Shown here piece after piece: positions 42,601 through 52,858 of a stretch of 64,000 bases of DNA. Positions within the stretch are counted from its first letter, which is position 1, and the number at the start of each line of letters is the position of its first letter. The notes beneath the pieces are model-generated. The model saw only the letters and a list, made by a program, of their open reading frames with translations. It was not told where the DNA came from and did no database searches. Source of the stretch: Fistulifera solaris (Eukaryota > Bacillariophyta > Bacillariophyceae > Naviculales > Stauroneidaceae); NCBI GenBank assembly GCA_030295235.1, contig AP026134.1, positions 1,178,001 through 1,242,000 on the forward strand, given 5' to 3'. A program made the position numbers and the translations under genes.

Positions 42601-45049
42601 AAAATAATATGGAGTCATATGGTTTCGACGTAATCATTGCCCAACACGTCGCCCTTGACAGCGAGATCTTGATTCCTTTGTCAGGGTTTTGTCCCATCTT
42701 TCTCCGTATCCTGGCGACGTACACTGACCGAAGAGACGACCACCTTTTCGGTTCGACCGCAGCAATTACATCGTCTCGTGTCAAGAGCGCCATCAATAAA
42801 ATCGGACTGGAATTGGGAGCGCCTTCACATGTAATTACTGCCTCTACAAGACTTTTACTCAACCCTGCTGGTGGCTTGGAGTACAACGGTCCGAGTAAGA
42901 AAGCCCTTGCTTCATTCATGACTCATGCTTTTTGCGTTGCACAGAGAACTGCAAGCTAGTTGTAATAGCGGTTGATGACATCCATTTTGTTGACGAATTG
43001 TCGTGGAACATTTTGAAACGGATATTTGAGTATAGTCGCAATACCTTTTTACTCGGAAGCTCGCCTCAGGATAAAAGTGCCTTGAAAATTTCACCTGCTT
43101 TCAGAGATGCAATCGACAATGTTTACACCGGCGAGGGAAGGTTCATCGAGATTTCGTTATCACCACTTGATGAAAATGATATCGGGATAATGATAAGGAG
43201 AAAGCTTGAGCTACAAGAGAGTGAACTCACCCCGGAGCTGCTTACGGAAGTTGTTTCGCAGTCGGGTGGTATCCCGTACTTTGCGAATAAGATCATCAAT
43301 AGCATCAAGGAGCGCAAAGCGAGTGGTCACAACTGTCTTCAAGAAGAAAAGTCCCTCTCCGAGATAATCATTCATCGAATTGATACATTTGACTTGAATG
43401 TTCGCAATATTCTAAACATTGGCGCTGTCCTTGGAGAGTCGTTTACACTTGGTGAAGTGGTAGCCGTGCAAATGGAAGCCAAGGACGCAAAAGAAGAAGA
43501 TGTCCGTAAACAAGCTACCGAGTCATTGAAAACGGCAGTCAGGGAAGGCATTCTCTCTTATGGAAAAGGCGGAACAAGAACCGCAGCCTACATTCCTGAA
43601 ATCGATCCGCGGGACGACAGCGCTACCTTTTCGTTCTTCCAAAGCGTTTGGCGCACAGTTCTTTTGGGATTAATGCTGACATCCAGAAAGAAGGACGTTC
43701 ATCGAAAAACCGCAAGTGCTCTAGAAGGTCGCGTTCACGAAGGAAGCTTCACGAAAGATTGGCTGAAACTGTTTGAACACTGGAAAGCGTCCGGATCTAC
43801 AGCAATGTCAACCAAAACAGCGCTTTCTATTGGAAAGATGCTAGTTGATACTCCAATGCTGGAAGATAGCGTGCGCATCTATAAAGATACGCTCGAGATG
43901 TTCGGATGGGAACATGACGGACGTTCGGGACTTTCATCAGAAATTCTCGAGCTTTTGCCAGAACCAGATATTAGCCAGATTGTCCGACTATCGGTAGCCC
44001 TTGGCGAGGCTCTCGACCAATCTTCGAAGCACAGGGAGAGCACATCCACGTTCGAGAAAGCAGTCCAAATAATGCAAGATGCGAAGTCGGCATCAAAGAT
44101 AAAAGACCGCTCCATCATATTCCCTGCCTACGTGAGACTCACGGATGCTATCAACAAGGGCCATATCCAGCAAGACGTTTATTGTCGATACGAACAATCG
44201 CTCCTGACTGGTTTCATCAACGAAACCAGAGTTCACGGACGGTTGATTCATCATATTCAGGCCCTATACTTACAGATGATCCTGTATAGTCGGCAGGGTC
44301 GAAATGACAAAGCCATTGCCGTACAAAGTGTGATCAAAAACATATACAAGCCTGTGATTCACACCAAAGGTCTCCGTACTTGCTATGGGATGGATTCTGG
44401 CGCTGTGAGTTTCTCTCTTTGTTCGTATCTTCAGATGGAGCAAGGAAATAGGCGAGAAGCCCTTCGTGTATGTCGTCATGTTTTGAAGACTTTGATTCCA
44501 AAGATTGAAAGTGATCGTGAACAATCGTTCGCATTAGTGTACCCTCTTCTCTTTGTTTTGAAAGACTCCGGCTTCGGATCACAGGCGAAACAAGTGTTTG
44601 AAAAAGTGATACTCTTTCCCTTTCATGGATGGGAGACTTCTGGTTTATTTGGTATTATTGAGCCGATTTTTGAGCCTCTTCTAATGCTGCTGACCTTGTC
44701 GACAAAAGAGGACATCCGCCAAGACACGATTCAAGAAATAATGGACTTTGTTGGCAAGCGCTCCAACATCTTAAACAGCGAACAAATGAACTTGCACCTT
44801 GGAAGATTGGGTCGTTGTGGAGACTCCATTTGTGCAGAATTGTGTCTCCAGCTAGCTTTACGTTTGCCCATGGACAGCGAGGCAAGAAAGAACGTGCTTA
44901 CATATGCCAGGCTGGTCGTGTCTACAGCTATCACTTTTAACCGGAAACACCGCCTCAAGTTCGCCCTGGCTAATGTTCAGGTCATCCGAGAGCAGATTAA
45001 AGCTGTATCCGGGGGAAGTGATCAAGAACACGCAAGACTGGCCTTCTAG
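39687..45049 (+). CDS. soluble adenylyl cyclase-like protein: two class III cyclase domains plus NTPase module; one apparent frameshift
   Basis: About 1,790 aa in two frames. Residues ~1-440 are acidic and disordered. The first cyclase domain reads GAVMFVDVSGFTKLATVLD and VQKFAGDALFAEW, with both metal-binding Asp residues. The second has YVMFINLILPSHLASL (first Asp replaced by Asn), VDDKGFVMIASFGL and YAMLGPSVNLAARL. An NTPase follows: FVGHRASIENL, Walker A GESGMGKST, Walker B VIAVDDIHFVDELSW, then a long helical tail. This is the layout of mammalian sAC (ADCY10), a bicarbonate-stimulated cAMP maker. The phase changes at a T5 run (42929-42933); one more T gives THAFLRCTENCKLVVI. I start at the first ATG, 39687. 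Enzyme class firm; bicarbonate response inferred. Confidence 0.88.
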
Positions 45050-45806
45050 GCTTGTCGCGTCGTGAGTTTACACTCGTTAATTCGTGTGCTATTATTAGCC
45101 GTCGCAACGCTGCCGCCGCCCTTGCTGACAAAAGTAGACAATTCTGGGGGTTTCAGCGTAGAAGGCTTTCACTCGCTTTGTCATAAATATACTTTTATAA
45201 TACGAAGTTCGCTTCTGTTACTTCCCTGTGCATCACTGATTGATTTATCATTACACGAAAAGTGTTGCCGTATTTATTTCTTTACTCTGTCATTGAAATG
45301 ACAGAATTTCCGTCTGACTCAAAATGCTGCTTGGGTAAGCTGTTACGGAGTGATTTTTTGTATCTATCTAATATAGTGTAGACGTGATCCGACTGAACTG
45401 AAATCCAGTCCCATATATCCGTTTGATTTTGAAGCAATCTGAATTCTGCGATGGTACCCAAACATGTCCGCCATAGCAGGGTAAATGTACTTTGAATGAC
45501 ATTACAATTGATGATTCCAGCATTCATCGCTGACAGCCTCTCTCTAGCCCAAGGCGGAAATTACTGCTGGACGAGCCAACATTTTAACACGAAACGCACA
45601 TGTTAACGACAAGGACGACCACAACGCGAGCAGCACAGACAACAAACCATTCTTTTTATTTTAGTGACTACCGCACTGATTCTTTTGCGATTCCACGTAT
45701 TTCAATAAGTTTCGAGTATGAATTAACCGAACCGCTTGATAAATTGGAAGCAATCGTCTTGCGAAGTAAATGACAGGGATAGTATCGTCTCGCTTAGCTT
45801 TCCATA
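45050..45806. other. intergenic region, one weak reading frame
   Basis: 757 bp. A minus-strand 81-codon frame at 45282-45527 (FTLLWRTCLGTIAEFRLLQ) has no recognised family. It may be a gene remnant or chance. Nothing else seen. Confidence 0.35.
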
Positions 45807-46966
45807 CTATACTTGATCGGGTGTCCACTCTGGATTCGCTTCCAGATAGAGAGCTGCGGCCCCTGCAACGTCCCGGGCAGCCATACTATCACCATCATCA
45901 ATGATAAATTGGTCATCAGCGAACCCAGAGGCTGAGATGATGTTGACTCTGGGGGGAGAATACATCCAGACAGGGACCAATTTTGGATAGTAGGGCGACC
46001 CGATCACGTTGATCACAGGAACATACAGTTAGGACACGAGGCACGTATGCAGGTGCAAAGAGCAAGCAGCTCCGCCTTTGTTGCCTGCAGCTACTATGAC
46101 AGCAACACTCGCCGCGACGGCTTCGTTGATCAATGATTCAGACGCAGGTTCCCTATACCAAGAGAAATGTTGATGACCATGGGTGTCTCAGGGTCAGCTT
46201 TTTTCTGCTCAATAACATATTCGATCCCCTCGGAAATTCCAGACAAGCGGCCTTCAGCATCTTCATTCAATACTTTCACGATAACGAGGGCAACGTTCTT
46301 GGTGACGACTCCCATTGTTATACCTCCCACCATTCCAGCGACATGTGTGCCGTGGCCGTTGTGGTCTTTACAATCTCCCCATACCGCATTCCGCCCACAA
46401 ATGACGTGACCACCGATTTCCTTCTGCGTCGAACGAGTATCCGAGTCAAGAACGAACACATTGACCCCGGTTCCGTCAAAATTGTATGTTTAGGATTTAA
46501 CCAGTGGACGTCTTACGTGGTCGATTCGATCGTTCCCCTAACCAATAGGAGGGTCCAGCTGTGTGGTTGCTACGGCTTTTACAATGATATCTTGCGAAGT
46601 AATGAATAAAGGTGCGTCGTGCTTGAGAAAACCAGATAATTTACCGTCAACAACAAGAAAGCCAGATGACCGAACGAATGGCATACTTACTTGAATGATA
46701 TTCTCCACAGCCTTACCCTCTTTAACCTGCTGATATTGCTCTTCACTGATTCCTGTTACCACGATCGCATTCTTGTATTCGTGAAGGACACGGAACGACT
46801 CGGAAGATGCCACGGTGGAGGTGTAAGGGTAAAAGAGTCGCTCGTTGGCTTGATTTGGATCGTTGTCTTTCTTGAAATGGGCAATGAATTGACCCTGAAT
46901 CTTCTGAAGGAGCATCTTAGCGAGTTGATGTGTCAAAGAGAGAGAGAGAGTAGAACAAAAGAACAC
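45807..46966 (-). pseudogene. decayed subtilisin-like serine protease (S8, proteinase-K type)
   Basis: Minus-strand pieces in the right order make most of a subtilase. The I9 propeptide is 46966-46538 (QGQFIAHFKKD, AIVVTGISEEQYQQV). Then NFDGTGVNVFVLDSDT carries the catalytic Asp, NGHGTHVAGM the His, VIVAAGNKGGAAC the oxyanion Asn, and GDSMAARDVAGAAAL the Ser (normally GTSMAAPHVAGAAAL). Between propeptide and Asp motif the frame stays open apart from two in-frame stops (after PPIG, and before TYNFDG). Further on the phase changes two or three times. The 3' end lies near 45807. Two stops plus several shifts, and a drifted Ser motif, mark a pseudogene, even allowing for the indel noise seen elsewhere. 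It abuts repeat copy 2. Confidence 0.8.
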
Positions 46967-47017
46967 CTATTCATATGTTCGAGAATCGGTTGCTATTGTG
47001 TTGAAAAGGTGGAGCAT

Positions 47018-47173
47018 TCATGTTATACCACCAGAAGATGGAGTGTAAGTCTTCGCATTCATGTTGTTGTTGAATTCTTCGAGCTCGTAATTTACTTCAG
47101 GCTCTGTTACCTCGATATTGAGGCAGCCGCAAACATGTTTCACGTTAAACTTAAACCGATGATCTAATTCAGC
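47018..47173 (-). pseudogene. exon-like fragment upstream of the subtilase, shared with repeat copy 1
   Basis: Reads AELDHRFKFNVKHVCGC, continues LNIEVTEPEVNYELEEF and runs to a stop at 47018. The first two thirds, down to 47090, lie in the duplicated segment and recur at 14988-15080. The composition looks like a real protein (two Cys in CGC). It lies 5' of the subtilase in the same strand, so it may be an upstream exon of that gene; the spacing would need an intron I cannot define. Confidence 0.4.
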
Positions 47174-50100
47174 CGGAATGGTGATACAAGTACTTTCGGA
47201 GTTTCAGTATGGACAGCGAGATGAGATTGTGGGGAAATTTTTCTCGCATCTTGAATGGAACCATTCGATTCTTATAAAAACAACGAAATTGGGACGTAAT
47301 GAATGACTACTGGTCTGTTTCTACTCGGTTTCTACAGCAACGCAAAACGCAGATCAACCGTTTCCATCTCTATGCTGTCTATATAAGCGGCATGACTATC
47401 GTTCGAAGCATCTTGCCGAAGCCGGACAATACCGAGGGAGCTATCAAATCTCGTGATCAGAGGCAAAGTTATTCCTTGCGATTAGCTCAATAGAGTGAGT
47501 GGTAAAGAAGCGGCGATACGGCTTTCACTTTGAGCGGGCTGTCGGCGCGACGATAATGTACTATCAACTGCAGCCAGTGCAGTATCCGCCAGTCACAACA
47601 TCTATATGAACGGCGGGGACCATCCTGACGCATGTCGTTTCCTTGACGATAAGTCTTGCTCAGTGGTGGACCAACTGCAAATGTTACCAATGATTGAACT
47701 AGCTGGCGATGTCGAGCAGAGGTTACGGTGACGTCCTCGGTGACTTTTCGGAAGAAATCGCGCATGTTGGTCCTGTCAATTTCACCTGACAAAGATCCTT
47801 CATTCAACGATTGATTGGCTTTTATGGGAGTTCAGAACTAATTCGGCAACAAAGACGTAACAAGCTTTGTTTCCATGCAAAGAAGCACATGGCCTCCTAT
47901 CCATACGTCCTTGACTTGCTGAATGAGTCATGACACCTATCGGGGAGCCCCTATTCTTCCCTAACATGTCCACCCTTAGGTTCTATTCCAATTGGATTTT
48001 CGAAAGGGTCACATGAAGACGATTTGAGAGAAGAAACAGAATAGACAGCTTGCATTCGAACAGTAGAACCAAAAAGAGCCGAATAGAGCTCCTGCTTTTG
48101 TCCAGAATGGGACCCTGATGGAAAACATTACCAAAATGCGTGCCTTGGCTTAACATTTGGTTTCAATGTTGTGCTCTGTTCCTCGGCTCTTGCAAGTGGA
48201 CAGTTTAAAATTCGATGTTCGAGAGTTTGAGGATCTTTTCACCGAGTCGCCCGATGCAGCTGCCCGTTGGTACTGATGAAGACCAAGGCATTGACGGAGA
48301 AGCGGACAAAAGGGAGGTTTGTAAACTTGGAACTTTGGTCGCCACATGAAGCAGCTGCCATCTCCGCGTTGTCGACATCGACGAAACAAGGCTCCTTTCC
48401 AGCAGGACACCAAAGCGATTCGGTTATTGCTGCCGTCGGCGCTAGTCCTGTCAACGCACCATTTGTAGATTGTTGCGACTCGTTACCCGCAATCATGTGA
48501 ATTGATAAGGAAAAGAAAAACTTTTGAGTCGTCGAATGTTTGTGAAGTGTGCAAGGATGGAAGCGACGAAGGAGATATTGAAATTTCGAGTGCGGCATTG
48601 GCTATTTCTGGGTTTATGGCAGCAAAGACGTTGGAAAAAATTGACGGCGAAGAACCAAATGTCTGATTTAGTTATCAGTGGCATCGGGGTTTAGTGACAC
48701 CGCATCACTAGCCAGCATACGGCAATAAAACTCGTGACTACCGGGAAGAGGACGGTTATTCTACTTTGTCGACAGATGATATGCCCGCAAAGGACACAGA
48801 ATCTTCAAGGTGAAGGATACTATGAGAGAGACTTCAGTGAATACTAGAGAGCACAGAGCGCAACACAACAAAAGGCAGAGAAACTGGGGCAAATGACAAT
48901 CCGCACGACCACGAAAACGCTTGCGCGCACAGAATTGGACAGTGTCAGATGGGGGAGCTTCTCCCGTCGTCACCATTACCCACCGTGCACACCCATCTGT
49001 TGTATTATTTTATTAATTTTAGTTAATTTGGTTTTGAAATGAACAAGTGTTAGCATGAAGAGTGTCGTGGTATACTTTTTTCATTGTGCTGAGACATATG
49101 GGGGACCCTTGCTAGTGCCCGTAACCGCTAACCTATTTCTAGGATAACTCATAAGCACCGCAAGAGCTCCGAAGACGTTAAGCAGATGTCAACAAGCGAT
49201 CACAAACGCCCATGTATCCGGTTGGGAGCGGAAAGGCGAATGTGGCTTTCATAAGCTGCTCAGCGGGTGAACCCCAAACCCCGCTCAACCGTTACCATTG
49301 CTTCACCAATCACTGGCGCACACAGTTCTTCGGCACGCCTCATGGATCCCACAACTCAGGTGAAGAACTTTTCCCAGCACAATGCTCCAACTGCGAGTTT
49401 TCCGGTAAGGCAGGAAGCCTCGCAAGCAGGCAAGCGAATCGTCGAGACGACACGAGGTTGCCATTTTGCGAGACGACTCCTCCTTCCTCGGGACATACGC
49501 ACCACAACCCTTCATGCGCTCCCACTGAGTATTCAACCATACGGTCCCAAGCTATGATCGCAGGCCACAGCTTTGGCAACAACTGAATACGGGGAGGACA
49601 TCAAACCTCTCTCAGTCGCCTTCGAGAGGAGATGTGAGAAGAAGAAGAAGAGCGCAGCGAAAAAAAGAGAGAAACAAAATTGAGCGATGCGCTTCTCCTA
49701 TCGTAAAATCAAAATATAGTTTGTGTTCACAAACTTCATTTAAAATTATTTAGAGGGAGCTCTCTAAGTATTTCTGTGTCGAGCAACGGTTTTCTCCATG
49801 TGTTGGGATCCCACGACCCACGAATGAATGTCACGACATACGCATCTGGATATTTTTCATGAGCGCAACTGCGAGTCCGGCCTGCTCGTATCTCATAAGC
49901 GAATTACGCGTATGAAATTCAATTGAAATAAGGGGGGAAAGAGTGGATGTCGAGTCCATTGGAGGCACTTTGTGTGCCTCGACGATGATGATTGTTGAAG
50001 TGCGACGATGGATGTTTTTTTGTTTTTTGTTTGACAAGTGCTTTCAGTCTTGTTATTTCAGTCGCAATCTTTTCGATGTGTATGTTGTCTACGTGTCTGT

Positions 50101-50190
50101 GTCTGCTTATTGTTGGCGGATACAAGATGATCTAACGAAAAGCAATAAAAGCCAATGAAGATCATTGCATGAAGAGACAAGAGACAATAA
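47090..50190 (-). repeat. copy 2 of the 3.1-kb inverted duplication, without the retrotransposon
   Basis: Reverse-complement match to 4935-5639 joined to 12683-15083. At about 49490-49495 the junction reads CTCCTTCCTCGGGAC, which is the unoccupied target of the copia-like element with one GAAGG. Contents match copy 1: decayed frames at 49212-49586 (plus), 48267-48500 (plus) and a 106-codon frame at 47487-47807 (minus, GEIDRTNMRDFFRKVTEDV), longer here than in copy 1. None is recognised. Copy 2 runs straight into the subtilase remnant at its 47.09-kb end. Confidence 0.85.
49831..50125 (-). pseudogene. copy-2 counterpart of the weakly PSF1-like fragment
   Basis: Same segment as 5001-5288: EIATEITRLKALVKQK in one frame, and ISIEFHTRNSLMRYEQAG with AVALMKNIQMRMS in the next, so the linker has changed phase in this copy. 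Weak resemblance to the N-terminus of GINS subunit PSF1, from memory only. Confidence 0.25.
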
Positions 50191-50956
50191 ATAATCACAA
50201 TTATCCTGGCGGACTTTCGGCAATTGGCAATACTGGTATCGACACACATAAAGTACATACGAAACGCGAAGTCAACCTTTCTTGTTTATGACATCTCGGC
50301 ATCGGTACACTTGGCGCGACTGTTTGTGCCCGTTGCTTGCTACAACAACAAGAACAAAAAGATCATTATTTCTTTACATAGATGATTTCGTTTATTCATA
50401 ATGAAAATGTGGTGTGACCTGTCCCTTCCCTTCTTACCAGGTAGATAAGAAAATCACCTGTATAAATTTTACCCAGTAAACTCAAACTGGAGGACTCCAA
50501 TAAGGTTCACGCTTTTGCAGCTTTCGTCTGTTCTCGCCTCTACTGCGTTTTCACCGAGGCGAGACGCCATACGCCATCATGCATGGTGAATGGTGACATG
50601 TCGGAAACGGCGTTGAAATTCTGCCTCGTCGTGGACGCTACGTAGAATCAGGTATTTGCAGTGCACGCAACGATGCTACCTGATAACGTAGACGCTATAG
50701 GTCGAAAGACTTAGCGGATCGTCGATTTCCGTATTTACTATAGGCCTAAAGTGTATGCCGTATTTCGCCACGACTGCAATTCAGTCACGAAGCAAAATTT
50801 AACTGATGCGAGCCAAAGTGCTATTATACTTGTACCTGGTACAAGTACTTCATACTTTTATTACCGACGCTTCGTTCAATCGCCTATAAAACTAAAATAT
50901 ATTTTCATTTGATAGATAATAATACCTTCCGAAGCATTTACAACAAGCAGCGCACG
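50191..50956. promoter_or_regulatory. PPIL4 upstream region with two TACCWGGTA palindromes
   Basis: 766 bp. TACCAGGTA lies at 50435-50443. TACCTGGTA at 50833-50841 is the centre of a 21-bp perfect palindrome (50827-50847) located 110-130 bp before the PPIL4 start. An imperfect palindrome CGACTG-CAAT-TCAGTCA lies at 50770-50786. No other gene seen. Confidence 0.5.
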
Positions 50957-52858
50957 ATGGCTCTGTTACTAGAGACAGCGCTAGGGGATATTGTGATCGA
51001 CTTGGACTACAAAGGCTCTCCGGCGTTGACTCGCAATGTTTTGCAATTGGCCAAAGCAAACGCGTATAAACGCAATCTAATTTACAAAGTTTTACCACAG
51101 CGATTTTGTATGACGGGATGCCCCGTTGGAGATGGTAGCGGCGGAACAAGCATTCAAGGTTTGTTGAATGGCACAAAGACTGCGCTATCCACGGGTACGA
51201 GTCGACTCTTGTCCCCTCTGGAAATGCAAGAAAAAGGTCGTGTGGCAGTACAAGGTCAGAGCATGGGCTCTCAATTTCTCATCACCATCGATCAAGGAAA
51301 AGATCATGCATTAGACGGTATAGAGGGAGACTTCTATTCGGTAGGAATCGTAGCCGAGGACGACAATCACGTCCTTGACAAGATTAACGCAGCTTATCTG
51401 GATCCGAACAATCGTCCTTTTGCCGATATTCGCATATTAAGCGCGCTGGTTGTCTACGATCCGTTTGAAAACGAATATTCCGCAGAACTAGTTGAATATA
51501 TGAAGCAATGTTCATCTGCCTCTCCCGAACGTCCTCCACAAGAAACGGTAGAAAAACGGATATCCGTTGCGGAGATTGATATGGAGGACGATGAAGACGA
51601 TAACAGTAGTGTGGATGAATGTAAACAGAGAAAGCTACAGGAAGAGGAGCTACAACGCGAAGCGCAAAGTCGTGCTATCGTTTTGGAAATGTTGGGCGAT
51701 TTGCCATCTGCTGACATGAAAGCGCCCGAAAACGTGTTGTTCATTTGTAAGCTGAATCCGGTGACAACGGATGAAGATTTGGAATTGATCTTCAGTCGTT
51801 TTGATCAAGCAGTTAAAGTTGAGATTATTCGTGACCATGATACCGGGGATTCGCTGCAATATGCCTTTGCTGAATTTACAACGCCAGAGCAAGCCCAGGA
51901 AGCGTACTTCAAAATGAATCATGCGTTGGTAGATGACCGGCGGATTCTAGTCGATTTTAGTCAATCTGTCGCAAAACTGTGGGATAAGTACCACCAAAAG
52001 ATGAAATTTAGTCGCAGAGCAGATACTTTTCAATCGCAAAAGCGGCGATCGAGGGGACAGGACGAACGGCAACAATCAAGCAGCCAAAGGCGAGGAGAGG
52101 ATCGACACGGTCGAGGCCGAGGTTATCCACATGAGCGCGAGAAGAATGTACGTGATTCACAACGGCGAAGGAATGGTCACAGCCATTCGTATGATCAGCG
52201 ACATGATCGTCACTTCAGCAGAGGTACAAGTGAAGATCGCGGCAGAGATCGCGACAAAACGGACGAGGACAGTTTCGGAAGACCTAGACATTTTCATGAG
52301 CAAGATAGGATACAAAAGTGCCGAGACGATCGATTTGAGAACAACAAAGACTCGAGTCACAAACGATATGGAGGTGATGATTCAAGAAGCTATGACAAAG
52401 AGCTTTCAATAAGTGAAGACGATAGTGGACATCGACGCCGCGATCACGGCCGCCGCCACAAACACGATCGAAAAGAGAGTGAAAGGAGAAGTCGCAAAAG
52501 ACGTCGGAAAGATGAAGAACGGCGGCATCGAAGTGACAGCGAAAAACGAAGGCTTAAACACGGTCGACATGATGAGGAACGAAGACGTTCAGAAGGAGCA
52601 GACGAGAGAGCAAAAGGTTACAAAATAGATAGGGATGACAGGGATAAGCGTAGAAAAGACCGAGAAGATAAGGATACAAGGCCCGATAGAGATCCAAGAC
52701 GAAACTCTCATGGAGAGGAAAGACATCGTTCTCGTGATCGTGATGAGAGATATTACGAAAAAAACCCAATCGGGACGAGTGGAGTAATAGAGACAAAAAG
52801 TATTGAGAGGAGAGACTCACAGCTGAGATTGGGGAAAAAACGATCAAGGAAAATGTGA
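50957..52858 (+). CDS. PPIL4: PPIL4-type cyclophilin with RRM and RS-rich tail (spliceosomal)
   Basis: About 633 aa from ATG 50957 (MALLLETALGDIVIDLDY). The cyclophilin domain fills residues ~1-165, with the PPIL4-type variant loop (NLIYKVLPQRFCMTGCPVGD) and GSQFLITI. An acidic linker follows, then an RRM (~residues 245-325) with RNP2 VLFICKLNP and RNP1-like YAFAEFTT. The rest is an Arg/Ser/Asp/His-rich tail with many RD, RS and DRR repeats. PPIL4 associates with late spliceosomal complexes; the isomerase active site is altered in this subgroup, so scaffolding may be its main role. Domain order and length are typical. Confidence 0.93.
   Translation: MALLLETALGDIVIDLDYKGSPALTRNVLQLAKANAYKRNLIYKVLPQRFCMTGCPVGDGSGGTSIQGLLNGTKTALSTGTSRLLSPLEMQEKGRVAVQGQSMGSQFLITIDQGKDHALDGIEGDFYSVGIVAEDDNHVLDKINAAYLDPNNRPFADIRILSALVVYDPFENEYSAELVEYMKQCSSASPERPPQETVEKRISVAEIDMEDDEDDNSSVDECKQRKLQEEELQREAQSRAIVLEMLGDLPSADMKAPENVLFICKLNPVTTDEDLELIFSRFDQAVKVEIIRDHDTGDSLQYAFAEFTTPEQAQEAYFKMNHALVDDRRILVDFSQSVAKLWDKYHQKMKFSRRADTFQSQKRRSRGQDERQQSSSQRRGEDRHGRGRGYPHEREKNVRDSQRRRNGHSHSYDQRHDRHFSRGTSEDRGRDRDKTDEDSFGRPRHFHEQDRIQKCRDDRFENNKDSSHKRYGGDDSRSYDKELSISEDDSGHRRRDHGRRHKHDRKESERRSRKRRRKDEERRHRSDSEKRRLKHGRHDEERRRSEGADERAKGYKIDRDDRDKRRKDREDKDTRPDRDPRRNSHGEERHRSRDRDERYYEKNPIGTSGVIETKSIERRDSQLRLGKKRSRKM

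Noticed and set aside
42929-42959. two separate genes in the sAC-like region
   Set aside because: The Walker B motif in the second frame directly continues the NTPase whose Walker A is in the first; they form one gene.
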